From the NCBI GenBank assembly GCA_029465975.1, contig CM055741.1:3555728-3619727 (forward strand): a DNA stretch of 64,000 nt. Direction: 5' to 3'. This DNA is from Dallia pectoralis. Its lineage: Eukaryota > Chordata > Actinopteri > Esociformes > Umbridae. The translations under genes were made by a program, and so were the position numbers. The notes below the pieces were generated by a model. The model made no database searches, was not told where the DNA came from, and saw nothing but the letters and a program-made list of their open reading frames with translations. Below are positions 10,784 to 29,866 of the stretch, piece after piece. How positions within the stretch are numbered: the stretch's first letter is position 1; each line of letters opens with the position of its first letter.

Positions 10784-13700
10784 TCCCTCATAGTTATCAC
10801 ACAGCCACTGGACCTGGAGACACACACACACTGTGTTAGCACACCATGGACCCCCACACACACACACACACACACACACCCACCCACCCTCTGCTCCCTC
10901 ATAGTTATCACACAGCCACTGGACCTGGAGACACACACACACACACACACTGTATTAGCACGCTATGGACCACACGCACACACACACAAACACACACACA
11001 CACAGACACACACAGTCTGTCCTCATCTCACCGTTGCAGGCGCTGCTCTGGTGTTGTGGCTCGAGTAACTCCCTCCTCCGTTTCCTCCCCCACCCAGGAT
11101 GTACCCGCCCTGGAGGACGTAACCACTCCCCCCTCCACCGGTAGCAGTGGTGACCGAGACGGACTGTGAGGTCACAGGGGTGACCTGTGACCCCGAGGTA
11201 GTTGTGGCTTCGTAGTAGGAAGAAGAGGACGAGGGCGGCGTCTGGGAGTAGAGGGGGGATTCGGAGTAGGAATAACTTCCGGAACAACTGGAGGGAGAAT
11301 AAACGAGAAGATATGAAGGAGGGATAAGGGAGGGAGAATAAACGGGAAGAGCTGAAGGAGGAATAAGGGAGGGAGAATAAACGGGAAGAGACGGAGGAGG
11401 AATAAGGGAGGGAGAATAAACGGGAAGAGACGGAGGAGGAATAAGGGAGGGAGAATAAACGGGAAGAGACGGAGGAGGAATAAGGGAGGGAGAATAAACG
11501 GGAAGAGACGGAGGAGGAATAAGGGAGGGAGAATAAACGGGAAGAGACGGAGGAGGAATAAGGGAGGGAGAATAAACGGGAAGAGACGGAGGAGGAATAA
11601 GGGAGGGAGAATAAACGGGAAGAGACAGAGGAGGAATAAGGGAGGGAGAATAAACGGGAAGAGACGGAGGAGGAATAAGGGAGGGAGAATAAACGGGAAG
11701 AGACGGAGGAGGAATAAGGGAGGGAGAATAAACGGGAAGAGACGGAGGAGGAATAAGGGAGGGAGAATAAACGGGAAGAGACGGAGGAGGAATAAGGGAG
11801 GGAGAATAAACGGGAAGAGATGAAGGAGGGATAAGGGAGGGAGAATAAACGGGAAGAGACAGAGGAGGAATAAGGGAGGGAGAATAAACGGGAAGAGACA
11901 GAGGAGGAATAAGGGAGGGAGAAAGAGCTGAAGGAGGAATAAGGGAGGGAGAATAAACGGGAAGAGCTGAAGGAGGAATAAGGGAGGGAGAATAAACGGG
12001 AAGAGCTGAAGGAGGAATAAGGGAGGGAGAATAAACGGGAAGAGCTGAAGGAGGAATAAGGGAGGGAGAATAAACGGGAAGAGACGGAGGAGGAATAAGG
12101 GAGGGAGAATAAACGGGAAGAGACGGAGGAGGAATAAGGGAGGGAGAATAAACGGGAAGAGCTGAAGGAGGAATAAGGGAGGGAGAATAAACGGGAAGAG
12201 ACGGAGGAGGAATAAGGGAGGGAGAATAAACAGGAAGAGCTGAAGGAGGAATAAGGGAGGGAGAATAAACGAGTGGTATGTGTGTCTGTGTGTGTGTGTA
12301 TGTGTGTGTGTCTGTGTACGTATGTGTGTGTGTGTGTGTGTATATGTATGTGTGTGTGTGTGTGTTCTTCTCACGTGGTTGAGCTGGTGGTATAGGCTGA
12401 GTTTTCTTCCACCCCATACTGGGCTACCTGACTAGAATACACATGCTGAAAGAAGGAGAGACGTCAGATAAACAGGAGAAAACTCAAACAAAAGAGATGG
12501 AACATAAAACCACATTACACATCGTCTCATCTGGTACTGATACACAACAGGCATTTGAGACTATTACTGCCCTCTGGTGGTGAGAGATCTCAATAACACA
12601 TTGTCTGTTTGTTTTTCTTATGGAACCAGGGTTCTAAACCTTTTCCACCCGGCCCCCAACCCACATTTAAGACATTAAGTCTAAAGTATACAGCACAATT
12701 TAACAAAACACCATATATATGAACATATTCAGTGTGTTCGGATTGAATGTGTGTGTGTGTACCTGTTGAGTGGTCTCCTGTACAACCTGGGTCGGGATCC
12801 CTGTCTGAACCACGGTTGCCGGGGGACTGGTCTCAGAAACACTGTTGCTGGGATGGCGAGAACCATCTAATGGGAGAGAAAGAACAATGGAGAGAATAAA
12901 ACAAGAGAACTTGGAACAATGTACTTATTGCCTTTTGATGTGTGTTTTAGCTATATGTGAAATGCCTGCACTTATTGTAAGTCGCTCTGGATAAGAGCGT
13001 CTGCTAAATGCGCAAAATGTAGAGGGAGAGAAGTGAGGAAGGAGATGCGACTCATCGATTAGAGCTATTTGAGTTATCTGCGTGTGTTAACTGCGTGTGT
13101 AATCTGCGTGTGTAATCTGCGCGTGTAATCTGCGCGTGTAAACTGCGCGTGTAATCTGCGCGTGTAATCTGCGCGTGTAATCTGCGCGTGTAATCTGCGC
13201 GTGTAATCTGCGCGTGTAATCTGCGCGTGTAATCTGCGCGTGTAATCTGCGCGTGTTAACTGCGTGTGTAATCTGCGTGTGTAATCTGCGTGTGTAATCT
13301 GCGTGTGTAATCTGCGCGTGTAATCTGCGCGTGTAATCTGCGCGTGTAATCTGCGCGTGTAATCTGCGCGTGTAATCTGCGCGTGTAATCTGCGCGTGTA
13401 ATCTGCGCGTGTAATCTGCGCGTGTAATCTGCGTGTGTAATCTGCGCGTGTTAACTGCGTGTGTAATCTGCGTGTGTAATCTGCGTGTGTAATCTGCGTG
13501 TGTAATCTGCGTGTAATCTGCGTGTGTAATCTGCGTGTGTAATCTGCGTGTGTAATCTGCGTGTGTAATCTGCGCGTGTAATCTGCGCGTGTTAACTGCG
13601 CGTGTTATCTGCGCGTGTTATCTGCGCGTGTTATCTGCGCGTGTTATCTGCGCGTGTTATCTGCGCGTGTAATCTGCGTGTGTAATCTGCGCGTGTTAAC

Positions 13701-16700
13701 TGCGTGTGTAATCTGCGTGTGTAATCTGCGTGTGTAATCTGCGCGTGTAATCTGCGCGTGTAATCTGCGTGTGTTATCTGCGTGTGTTATCTGCGTGTGT
13801 TATCTGCGTGTGTTAATTCCATCTAATAAAATAATCTCCTGAAGATGCTGTGCTAGAAAGCGCAGACTACCAGAATTACAACACTGTACAGCTGAAGCAG
13901 AATCAAAGAGAGTGAACGAGATAATAAAGCAGGAAGACAGATAAAAATAGAGTACAATACAGTACACACAGATAGAAAGACAGTTGTAACATGAGTTACC
14001 CAGGTTGGAGTAGAGAAAGACACAAGTGTAACCATAGTTACCCAGGTCGGAATAGAGAAAGACATAAATAATATTAAGTTGTCATAAACAAACAGGTAAT
14101 CAGCGCCAGCACAGAGTTTTAGTACTCACGGTAATCAGTCTCCAAACCATAACAGCAGTTACTGTAGAACATGGCTCTTGGGACAGATAAACGGAGGAAG
14201 ACAGACAGAGGGAGAGAGATGGATAGAGGGATGGGATGGAGGTAGCAGTGGCTTTATCTCTCTATCTCTCTGTTCATCCTTATACAATGCAAGCAGAGGG
14301 AGGCCTTGGACAGCTAATCTCCGGAGACGAGAAATCCCCAAATCACATAAACACAGATATCAGGTGAGTATAGAGAAAGAGAGGAAAACAGAGGAAGGGC
14401 GGATGAGAAGGATAGAGGATGAAAGGGAGTGATGGAGGGATGGAGCGAGTGATGGAGGGATGGAGCGAGTGATGGAGGGATGGAGCGGGTGATGGAGGGA
14501 TGGAGCGAGTGATGGAGGGATGGAGCGAGTGATGGAGGGATGGAGCGAGTGATGGAGGGATGGAGCGGGGAGGGAGGGATGGAGCGAGTGATGGAGGGAT
14601 GGAGCGGGTGATGGAGGGATGGAGCGAGGGAGGGAGGGATGGAGCGAGTGATGGAGGGATGGAGCGGGGGAGGGAGGGATGGAGCGAGTGATGGAGGGAT
14701 GGAGCGGGTGATGGAGGGATGGAGCGAGTGATGGAGGGATGGAGCGGGTGATGGAGGGATGGAGCGGGTGATGGAGGGAAGGAGCGAGTGAGGGAGGGAG
14801 GGAGGGGGGAGGGAGGGATGGAGCGAGTGATGGAGGGATGGAGCGGGGTGATGGAGGGATGGAGCGGGTGATGGAGGGATGGAGCGGGTGATGGAGGGAT
14901 GGAGCGGGTGATGGAGGGATGGAGCGAGTGATGGAGGGATGGAGCGAGTGATGGAGGGATGGAGCGGGTGATGGAGGGATGGAGCGGGTGATGGAGGGAT
15001 GGAGCGAGGGATGGAGGGATGGAGCGAGTGATGGAGGGATGGAGCGAGTGATGGAGGGATGGAGCGAGTGATGGAGGGATGGAGCGGGTGATGGAGGGAT
15101 GGAGCGAGTGATGGAGGGATGGAGCGAGGGAGGGAGGGATGGAGCGGGTGATGGAGTCAGAACATTTTCCCTATTTCTCTTGTTTTCATCTCAACTGGGA
15201 AAAGGGTCTGAAAATATTGACTAAAACAGATGGGAGAGAATGTTAGAAGAGCGATGCCAGAGACGGGGTTAAAAACCAAAAAAAAGGAAAAAGACGGCCA
15301 TTGAAGCCAGTCCCTATAAAAAACTCACCAAAATGGGATAAAAGTTGTATTTTTTCATGTATTTAATAGCAAATAATCAACAATATGTCGGTACCACGAG
15401 TCAATTAAACACATCAGCACTCTCACCTATAGATAATCATATGAACTTATCATAATAAAAGTTGATTTTCACAAATATTTGTTTCATTTAAGTTGGTCTC
15501 ACTTTTTGATTGGGGTATAAGTATGCGGTGACACATGTCAAACTCTTGTATTCATTTCTCAACATGGGGAGGTTCAGAGAACACACATGTGCCCAAAGGT
15601 TGTTTACCATAAATTAGGCAATAGCTGTAAAAAAATATATATATATAAAAAGACTACACTGCTAAAAATACCCATAACCACAATTTGGATAGATATGTCG
15701 TGTTCTGGGAAGATATGTCGTGTTCTGGGAAGATATGTCGTGTTCTGGGTAGATATGTCGTGTTCTGGGTAGATATGTCGTGTTCTGGGTAGATATGTCG
15801 TGTTCTGGGTAGATATGTCGTGTTCTGGGTAGATATGCCGTGTTCTGGGTAGATATGCCGTGTTCTGGGTAGATATGCCGTGTTCTGGGTAGATATGCCG
15901 TGTTCTGGGTAGATATGCCGTGTTCTGGGTAGATATGCCGTGTTCTGGGTAGATATGCCGTGTTCTGGGTAGATATGCCGTGTTCTGGGTAGATATGCCG
16001 TGTTCTGGGTAGATATGCCGTGTTCTGGGTAGATATGCCGTGTTCTGGGTAGATATGCCGTGTTCTGGGTAGATATGCCGTGTTCTGGGTAGATATGTCA
16101 TGTTCTGAGGCTGTTTTGCTTCCAAAGGCCTTATGAAGCATTAAAAAGGGGGGCAATCATTTTGGACAGCAATTTATAAACACAATCAGATTGATCCTCA
16201 ATCGCCTACTCGATAATAAAGGCCATTTGGTTTCGTGTAACAGGTTTTTAAGATTAAATATAGGTGCAGGCTTTCTACTGAACACATGAAGTGGAACGAG
16301 CCAGACATGTGTCATCTGACATGTGTCATCTGACATGAACACACCACCAGGCCCATAGGCTAGCTACTGTTACTATACTAACAGAATCCCTAGAAATAAC
16401 CCACTACACACACACACACAACACACACACACTATGGCTTGGTAAACCGCACACACAGAAGTTTAAAGGAGAGTCAATGCTAGTAATATGCTGCGTAACA
16501 CTACAGCTGGGTAACGCTACATACACACACACGCACGCAAATGACAGAGTCTGACGTAGGGAGCGACACATATAGATGGACAGACAGACAGACAGATGGA
16601 CAGACAGACATATGGACTGACAGATGGACAGACAGATGGACAGACAGACATATAGACAGACATATAGACATATGGACAGACAGACACATTTGTTTCTGTT

Positions 16701-17960
16701 CATTTTCACAAGGACATTGCCGGTATCCTCCATGGTCCGGTTATGATTAGTAATGCTCTGTGTACATGTATGTAGGTGTGTGTATCTGTGTGTGTGTATG
16801 TATGTAGGTGTGTGTATCTGTGTGTGTGTATGTATGTAGGTCTGTGTATCTGTGTATCTGTGTGTGTATGTAGGTGTGTGTATCTGTGTGTGTGTATGTA
16901 TGTAAGTGTGTGTGTATCTGTGTGTGTGTATGTAGGTGTGTGTATCTGTGTACATGTATGTAGGTGTGTGTATCTATGTGTGTGTATGTATGTAGGTGTG
17001 TGTATCTGTGTATCTGTGTGTGTATGTAGGTGTGTGTATCTGTGTGTGTGTATGTATGTAAGTGTGTGTATCTGTGTGTGTGTATGTAGGTGTGTGTATC
17101 TGTGTACATGTATGTAGGTGTGTGTATCTATGTGTGTGTATGTATGTAGGTGTGTGTATCTGTGTATCTGTGTGTGTATCTAGGTGTGTGTATCTGTGTG
17201 TGTGTATGTATGTAAGTGTGTGTATCTGTGTGTGTGTATGTAGGTGTGTGTATCTGTGTACATGTATGTAGGTGTGTGTATCTGTGTGTGTGTATGTATG
17301 TAGGTGTGTGTATCTGTGTATCTGTGTGTGTATGTAGGTGTGTGTATCTGTGTGTGTGTATGTATGTAAGTGTGTGTATCTGTGTGTGTGTATGTAGGTG
17401 TGTGTATCTGTGTACATGTATGTAGGTGTGTGTATCTGTGTGTGTGTATGTATGTAGGTGTGTGTATCTGTGTATCTGTGTGTGTATGTAGGTGTGTGTA
17501 TCTGTGTGTGTGTATGTATGTAAGTGTGTGTATCTGTGTGTGTGTATGTAGGTGTGTGTATCTGTGTACATGTATGTAGGTGTGTGTATCTGTGTGTGTG
17601 TGTGTGTGTGTATGTCTGTGTCTCACCTGTAACGGTCACTACGATGTACTGTGCCGTGGAACTCTGCCTGTTACTCTGCTGACCGCCGGAACTCTGGATC
17701 TCCGCGGTGACGTACTGACCCTGAGAAGGCGTGGCCAGAACCACTGTCTTCTGGTTTTGAGCCTTGGTGGGTGTGGCATGCGCAGGAAGTGTGTTTTGTC
17801 CGGTTGTGGAGACGGAAACTGATTGGTTGAACTGAATTGGCGTTGAGGGGGAGGCTGTGGTTGATTGCGTTGCTATGGTGACAGAAATGGGCTGGGGGAG
17901 GTCCTCTGTGTAGCCTCGGGTCGCCATGACTACCAGCACAGCTGGACCAAGCCTGCCACT
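7175..17960 (-). CDS. rfx1: RFX1, regulatory factor X 1 (winged-helix transcription factor)
   Basis: Nuclear factor that binds X-box DNA as a dimer. ATG is at 17927 and TGA at 7177-7175. Coding exons, 5' to 3': 17960(UTR)-17627, 12866-12763, 12445-12375, 11287-11032, 10698-10517, 10388-10269, 10154-10039, 9918-9800, 9683-9611, 9519-9334, 9110-9013, 8816-8667, 8189-7978, 7800-7647, 7482-7437, 7338-7175. These give 783 codons in frame. The RFX DNA-binding domain spans about residues 245-318 (VQWLCDNYEGAEGVSLPR, GNSKYHYYGLRIK). Conserved B, C and dimerisation regions follow (LIPDVLRPIPS, SLNHLAQAARAVLQNTAQ, SSMVIRDLTLRSAASFGSF). An acidic D/E run and EPPTKLTRTD lie near the C-terminus. Human RFX1 has 979 residues; the Gln-rich N-terminal activation region is much shorter here. 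The start matches human MATQAYTE closely. The last part of the 301-nt first exon encodes the YIVVTV segment. Confidence 0.95.
8280..8660. repeat. 24-bp minisatellite at an RFX1 donor
   Basis: Copies of a unit made of ACCTGCTAGACAGACAGAC plus a variable CAGA run begin within 7 bases of the exon edge at 8667 and run through the intron to 8280. Some units drop to 20 or 16 bp. Confidence 0.85.
9101..9299. repeat. ~30-bp minisatellite copying an RFX1 exon start and acceptor
   Basis: Seven units each begin GTTAAGG, at 9101 and about every 29-30 bp. The first unit contains the first ten bases of the exon starting at 9110 (- strand) and its acceptor. Later units carry diverged versions (CCCCTGAAG, GCCCTGAG) of the same junction. 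Confidence 0.85.
10668..10950. repeat. Triplicated 5' end of the RFX1 DNA-binding exon with acceptor
   Basis: The first ~33 bases of the exon encoding VQWLCDNYEGAE, plus its CTCCAG acceptor, are present three times. The true exon starts at 10698. Copies would start at 10813 and 10924, separated by (AC)n. Offsets of 115 and 226 bp are not multiples of three, so use of an upstream copy would shift frame. Confidence 0.9.
11290..12275. repeat. 39-bp minisatellite adjoining an RFX1 acceptor
   Basis: About 25 copies of a 39-bp unit (parts GGGAGGGAGAATAAACGGG and GAGGAGGAATAA) occur. On the - strand the unit is pyrimidine-rich, and the array abuts the acceptor at 11288. Variants GACGG, GACAG and GCTGAA alternate. 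Because 39 is a multiple of 3, all frames without a stop remain open, producing spurious 400-464 residue ORFs. Confidence 0.9.
12930..13022 (+). mobile_element. 3' tail of an L2/UnaL2-type LINE or a SINE sharing it
   Basis: The segment contains GTCGCTCTGGATAAGAGCG followed by TCTGCTAAATG, the conserved 3'-tail hairpin of fish L2-clade LINEs and the SINEs they mobilise. Only about 90 bp is recognisable, with no coding part. It lies in an RFX1 intron. Confidence 0.7.
13074..13815. repeat. 13-bp minisatellite in an RFX1 intron
   Basis: More than 50 units of a 13-bp repeat (GTGTAATCTGCGC) occur, with GTGTAATCTGCGT and GTGTTAACTGCGC or GTGTTATCTGCGC variants in blocks. Variants are clustered rather than random, consistent with local expansion of sub-arrays. 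Confidence 0.9.
14425..15158. repeat. 20-bp minisatellite in an RFX1 intron
   Basis: About 37 copies of GAGTGATGGAGGGATGGAGC and close variants (GGGTGATGG, GAGGGAGGG). The 20-bp period is nearly unbroken, with one disturbed block around 14780-14850. Confidence 0.9.
15310..15660 (+). mobile_element. Tc1/mariner-like transposon remnant
   Basis: The segment resembles the 5' part of fish Tc1-like elements: an AT-rich leader, then an ATG near 15565, then a frameshifted reading of a transposase N-terminus. Translation near 15585-15645 gives VVYHKLGNSCKKIY, like the helix-turn-helix start of Tc1 transposases (HKLGN-YKKI). The rest of the transposase is absent and a 20-bp minisatellite follows. Family assignment is from memory of such elements. 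Confidence 0.5.
15690..16112. repeat. 20-bp minisatellite with ordered variants
   Basis: About 21 copies of AGATATGTCGTGTTCTGGGT. The first copies end GGGA, the next end GGGT with GTCG, and the remaining ~13 carry GCCG in place of GTCG. The last unit is GTCATGTTCTGAG. The array sits just after the Tc1-like remnant. Confidence 0.9.
16556..16690. repeat. Short CAGA/TGGA tandem repeats
   Basis: Interspersed GACAGACAGA, GATGGACAGA and ATATAGACAG units. No coding content is seen. Confidence 0.8.
16750..17622. repeat. 154-bp higher-order repeat of (TGTR/TCTG) units in an RFX1 intron
   Basis: TGTGTGTATCTG, TGTATGTAGG and TGTACATGTATG segments are arranged in a larger unit that repeats every 154 bp. 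Matching positions recur at 17062, 17216 and 17370. About five higher-order units are nearly identical. The array ends a few bases from the donor of the first RFX1 coding exon at 17626. Confidence 0.85.
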
Positions 17961-20518
17961 CTGGCAAAAGGATGAGGGAAGGAGATGGTTAGCGTGCACA
18001 CACACCCACACACATACACGTTAAAACAAGTCTTTCTCAGCACACCTCTTGTGCAAGTGTGTGGGGCAAAGACCAAAGCCAAGGGCAGAAGAGTGTTTTA
18101 ATTAGACTAAGAGGCACACTATAAGGCACTTCCTTTAGAAAAGACAGGCTATAAACAGGGCTATTGGTGCATTCAGTATTCCTGTATAAACCCAGAAGTA
18201 ACGCATGGCTTCTGTATGGGAGTTCCATCAGCATTGTGAAGCAGCCCAGACAGACATATAGGGGAAAATGTTGTGCATATTTGGACCATTTGTTTTTCTT
18301 GCCTTGTTTTAAATAATTGAGTGGTAAAGACAGCGGACTGGGATGGCACATAAAAGCAGCATACGAGGTGTGATCGGCTCTACTGGCTCTACTCTACCAG
18401 TTAGGATTCGGAATAAACCCTAAGCTGGTAGTCTGGCCTTAATAACTCCATAGTTATTATATTATTCAAAATCCAAAGTGCCAGAATACAGAGGCCAACA
18501 TTAACTTTAGATCTTAACATAGAAGCTATACATTAGCGTATGCTGTATAAAATAGAAGCCATTTGGCACGGTAACGCAAGAACAGTGTGTGTGTGTGTGT
18601 GTGTGTGTGAGACACATTTGTCAATAAGATGTTGTTTACCCTAGTCGAGCATGTCACAAGGTTTTTGGAAACTGTTTCGCTTGAGCGCGCACCAAGCACG
18701 CGCGCCACCGCGCACTCCCCAACGCTCTGACGACAGCAGCACACCAAATACTGTGTAATTTCGCCATTTCGTATTGGCTTGTGCGTCTGAACTTTGCTCA
18801 CCCATTGGCGTCAGGTAATGTCAATCCAACTCATATAAAGGTTCAGCCCACTCCTTAAGAGAAACTCCCCTTGTTCTACTCTGACAGACACGCCAGACAG
18901 AAAAATCATTGGTGCGTTCCAGACAACTAGTAACTTTTTTTTAATGCTACGTCAGTGATTTTTAGGTCTCAAAATTAGAAATTTCACAACTTTCCAAATG
19001 GAAACTGGTGGTTAAAAAAACCATACGTGTCCCGATATCCCAATTTGTTTTACGCGACGTAGACACGTAGGTCAGAAATGTACGAGTTTCCAGGGGTCGT
19101 GAACGCAGACACCACTCATTAAGAACAGATGACAGTAGGGCCGTGGCCTGACAACCACGTTCACTACTTATGCCGAAAAACAACGCGAACTGTTTTACGA
19201 CTATAAAAAACGTTAAACTTTTTGACGCTTTTCCGTTTGACATTACGCATACAATCGGATTGCCTATACGACTATTTCCGTTTTGCATTAAGACAAAAAG
19301 TGCTCGGAAATCAAAGATTGAAAATGATTTACTCATCAAAAATATAATTTTAACGGGGTTAAGTGTTCCTGTTTATTTTCCTACGATCCACAACATTATT
19401 TGTTATGTTCACAGCTTTGTCAAGAAACACTTATACAACTAAAGTACAAGATTCTCATATTACAACACCCGCCATTTTGTACTCTTATCACAGATTTGAC
19501 ATCGTCATAACAACCGCATTCGTTCATAAAAGCGGCAACTGGCTGGGGGCTCTGCACTCCCATCTCAGCCATGCTTTTTCACTTTCACGTCGCTAGATAC
19601 CAGATAAAACGCTGACGTTACAAATGTTCACAAACATGTCAAGAGAAGCGTATCACGGCGGTTGAATAAAGTTGCGGCTTATTCACCTTAAATTCTCCCT
19701 GAAAAGCTCCTGGTTTTGCAGTTAAAGTTTTGGATTCTGGTTGTTGTTGATTCTCGTTGCTGGGTTCTTGTCGCCAGGACTACCGTGACTATGGCGCCTC
19801 GTCCTCACCCGGGCAACTGTTGCTACCCACCCGCCTTCTTCCCGCCCTCTTCCCAAGTTTCATTGGACCGTTGTTCGGCAAAGTCAACAATTTGTTGTCA
19901 TCTCATTGGAGCATTTTAATCTCAATCATTGCCCTGTCCACCGATTCGTCCACCTCTTGTCTGTCACACTCACTCTACAGAGCCATAGAACTGACACACC
20001 TCTGGTAATCGCAGTAGTTGGAAGATTTGGATGTCACTGTATCTGACAGAATTTCAATACATTGATCCAAATGATGATTATAAATGTCTAACATGGATTG
20101 GCTGAGAGGTCATGTTGACCAAATTAATTGATAACATCTCATCACCAAGTCTCAAAAGTAAAGTATTTTTGAGACGCACACACACGTCACATTTTATATA
20201 GATTTTTTTTTTTTCTCTCTAAACCAAGCCCCTGCAGTTGTGGTACTGGGATCTGTTGGACTCAGAGAAAGACAGAAAGTAATGAATATGTCACAGGCTA
20301 TGTCTCATATGGCCACCATATTCCTGCCATCGAGTCTCTAGGTGGCGCTGGTGGATAGGGTTTCGACAGTTCAGGGTAATACTAACTCGAGCTATGTGCG
20401 TGAAGTGGTATGGGAGAGAGTTTATATGTGCCATCATCTGTACCTGTGGAGGTTCCCGCTGGAAAAGAGCAGTTCCAGGTGTGACTGCTCCTGAATGTGT
20501 GCCTCTTTTGAAAATCGC
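17961..20518. other. RFX1 5' flank / first intron region
   Basis: There is no supportable coding exon upstream of the acceptor at 17961. RFX1 non-coding first exon(s) must lie here or further right but cannot be fixed by eye. The stretch has (TG)n at 18587-18609, a TATA-like CATATAAAGG near 18832 (+ strand), an inverted CCAAT (CCCATTGGCG) near 18802 and otherwise unique AT-rich sequence. Confidence 0.4.
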
Positions 20519-20715
20519 CCCCTCTACCTCCCCTTTACAATCATCCCATCCCCTCTACCTCCCATTTACATCCTTCCATGCCCTCTACCCCCCCTTTACA
20601 TCCTCCCATCACCTCTACCTCCCCTTTACATCCTCCCATCCCCTCTACCTCCTCTTCTCATCCTTTCATCCCCTCTACCTCCTCATCTCATCCTCCCATA
20701 ACCTCTACCTCTCGT
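20519..20715. repeat. 30-bp pyrimidine-rich minisatellite
   Basis: About seven copies of a 30-bp unit (CCCCTCTACCTCCCCTTTAC plus ATCCTCCCAT), upstream of the TNPO2 promoter region. Confidence 0.85.
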
Positions 20716-20939
20716 TCCCGTCTTCCCTCGCCGATTACCTGGCTGGCTGTCAATCGTTACACGTTTAATTTTGTTGTTTCACCAAATACCTGTTAAGACG
20801 CAACGTCCTCGGAGAGAACATGATTGTTCAATACCATTGTAACATTTATTATCACTATATATTCGGTTAACCAATGTTAGCAAAACATTCGTTTAAATGT
20901 GATTTTAACTAATACATATGTTGACGGAACAGATATTCC

Positions 20940-21238
20940 CCATTTAATCACATGTGATATGAACAGATCCGCGATTGGTCAATAATAAACCATGGCTACG
21001 GAAGCCGAATCGTGACATGCGGCTAGATTTTTGAATTCTTAGTGGTATTTTCGCACACACATAGCCTTAGGTGGCTATATATCCGAAAAGCAAAGGGGTT
21101 TGTCGTTTTTCTGCTTTAAACATAACCATAACCGTTTGCTAGTCGATACATTTTGATTTCGTCCGGTATTCTGTCAATGGTCATTCAACCGGCGGTGTAA
21201 ACAACGCGGTTACGGATTTGACAAATCGGTGCGACCAG
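20940..21238 (+). promoter_or_regulatory. tnpo2: TNPO2 promoter region and non-coding first exon
   Basis: An inverted CCAAT box (GCGATTGGTCAAT, near 20971-20983) precedes unique sequence that ends in a strong donor (GACCAG|GTAAAG, exon end 21238). The coding exon starts after the acceptor at 21812-21813 with ATG at 21815, so a spliced 5' UTR is required. The transcription start is not determined. Confidence 0.5.
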
Positions 21239-21814
21239 GTAAAGCCTTTGGCGGCACTTTCAACATTATGAAGCTAACAAGCTAGCTAACTAGACGAATA
21301 ACCATCGTTTCTGATATGATATTTAATTGTTTTGTCCCTACTGTGTGTGTTTACGTGGCTTGGTTGGAGTGTCAACACGTGTTTGTTTGTTAATCTTAGC
21401 GTGTTTATCTATTTGGCTAACGCGTATGAGCTAATGAGCGACAAAATGCAAGGCCGTCAGTCGGCCCGTTTGCCATAGCCATTGTATATTCCCTTTATTA
21501 GACAGGTATATGTTTGTTAAACAGATAAAATGCATGATAATGAACGTATCTGTGCGAGTTAACGACCTAACTACTCAGTTTACTAGCCAGCTAAATGTCG
21601 CGTAGTCCTACTGGATATGGTCTAATTATCTGACTAGTTGTGTGATAGCCGTGAACAACATTACATATTAGCCCAGGTTAGTCTGAAACATGTGTGTATT
21701 TAACAGGATACGTCGCATTTAGACCTCTGTAATCGTTCATTTGCGCTATTTGATAATGTTGGACTAGAGGGAATGCGTGATCCGGCAGCAGCATAAGACC
21801 TGTGTGTGTGTAGG

Positions 21815-29794
<7,980 letters not shown>

Positions 29795-29814
<20 letters not shown>

Positions 29815-29827
29815 AACCTAACGTCAG

Positions 29828-29866
<39 letters not shown>

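Noticed and set aside
11023..12417. 464-codon ORF overlapping RFX1
   Set aside because: Only its end is the real exon 11032-11287; the rest is the 39-bp intronic array, and the upstream exon is in a different frame.
14130..14161. 32-bp exon-like segment on - strand with AG and GTGAGT borders
   Set aside because: Including 32 bp between RFX1 exons 17627 and 12866 breaks the frame, while direct joining gives a peptide matching human RFX1.
16974..18011. 345-codon ORF beginning upstream of the RFX1 ATG
   Set aside because: The acceptor at 17961 and similarity to human RFX1 place the start at 17927; the C-terminal half is intronic THTYIH repeats past the donor at 17626.
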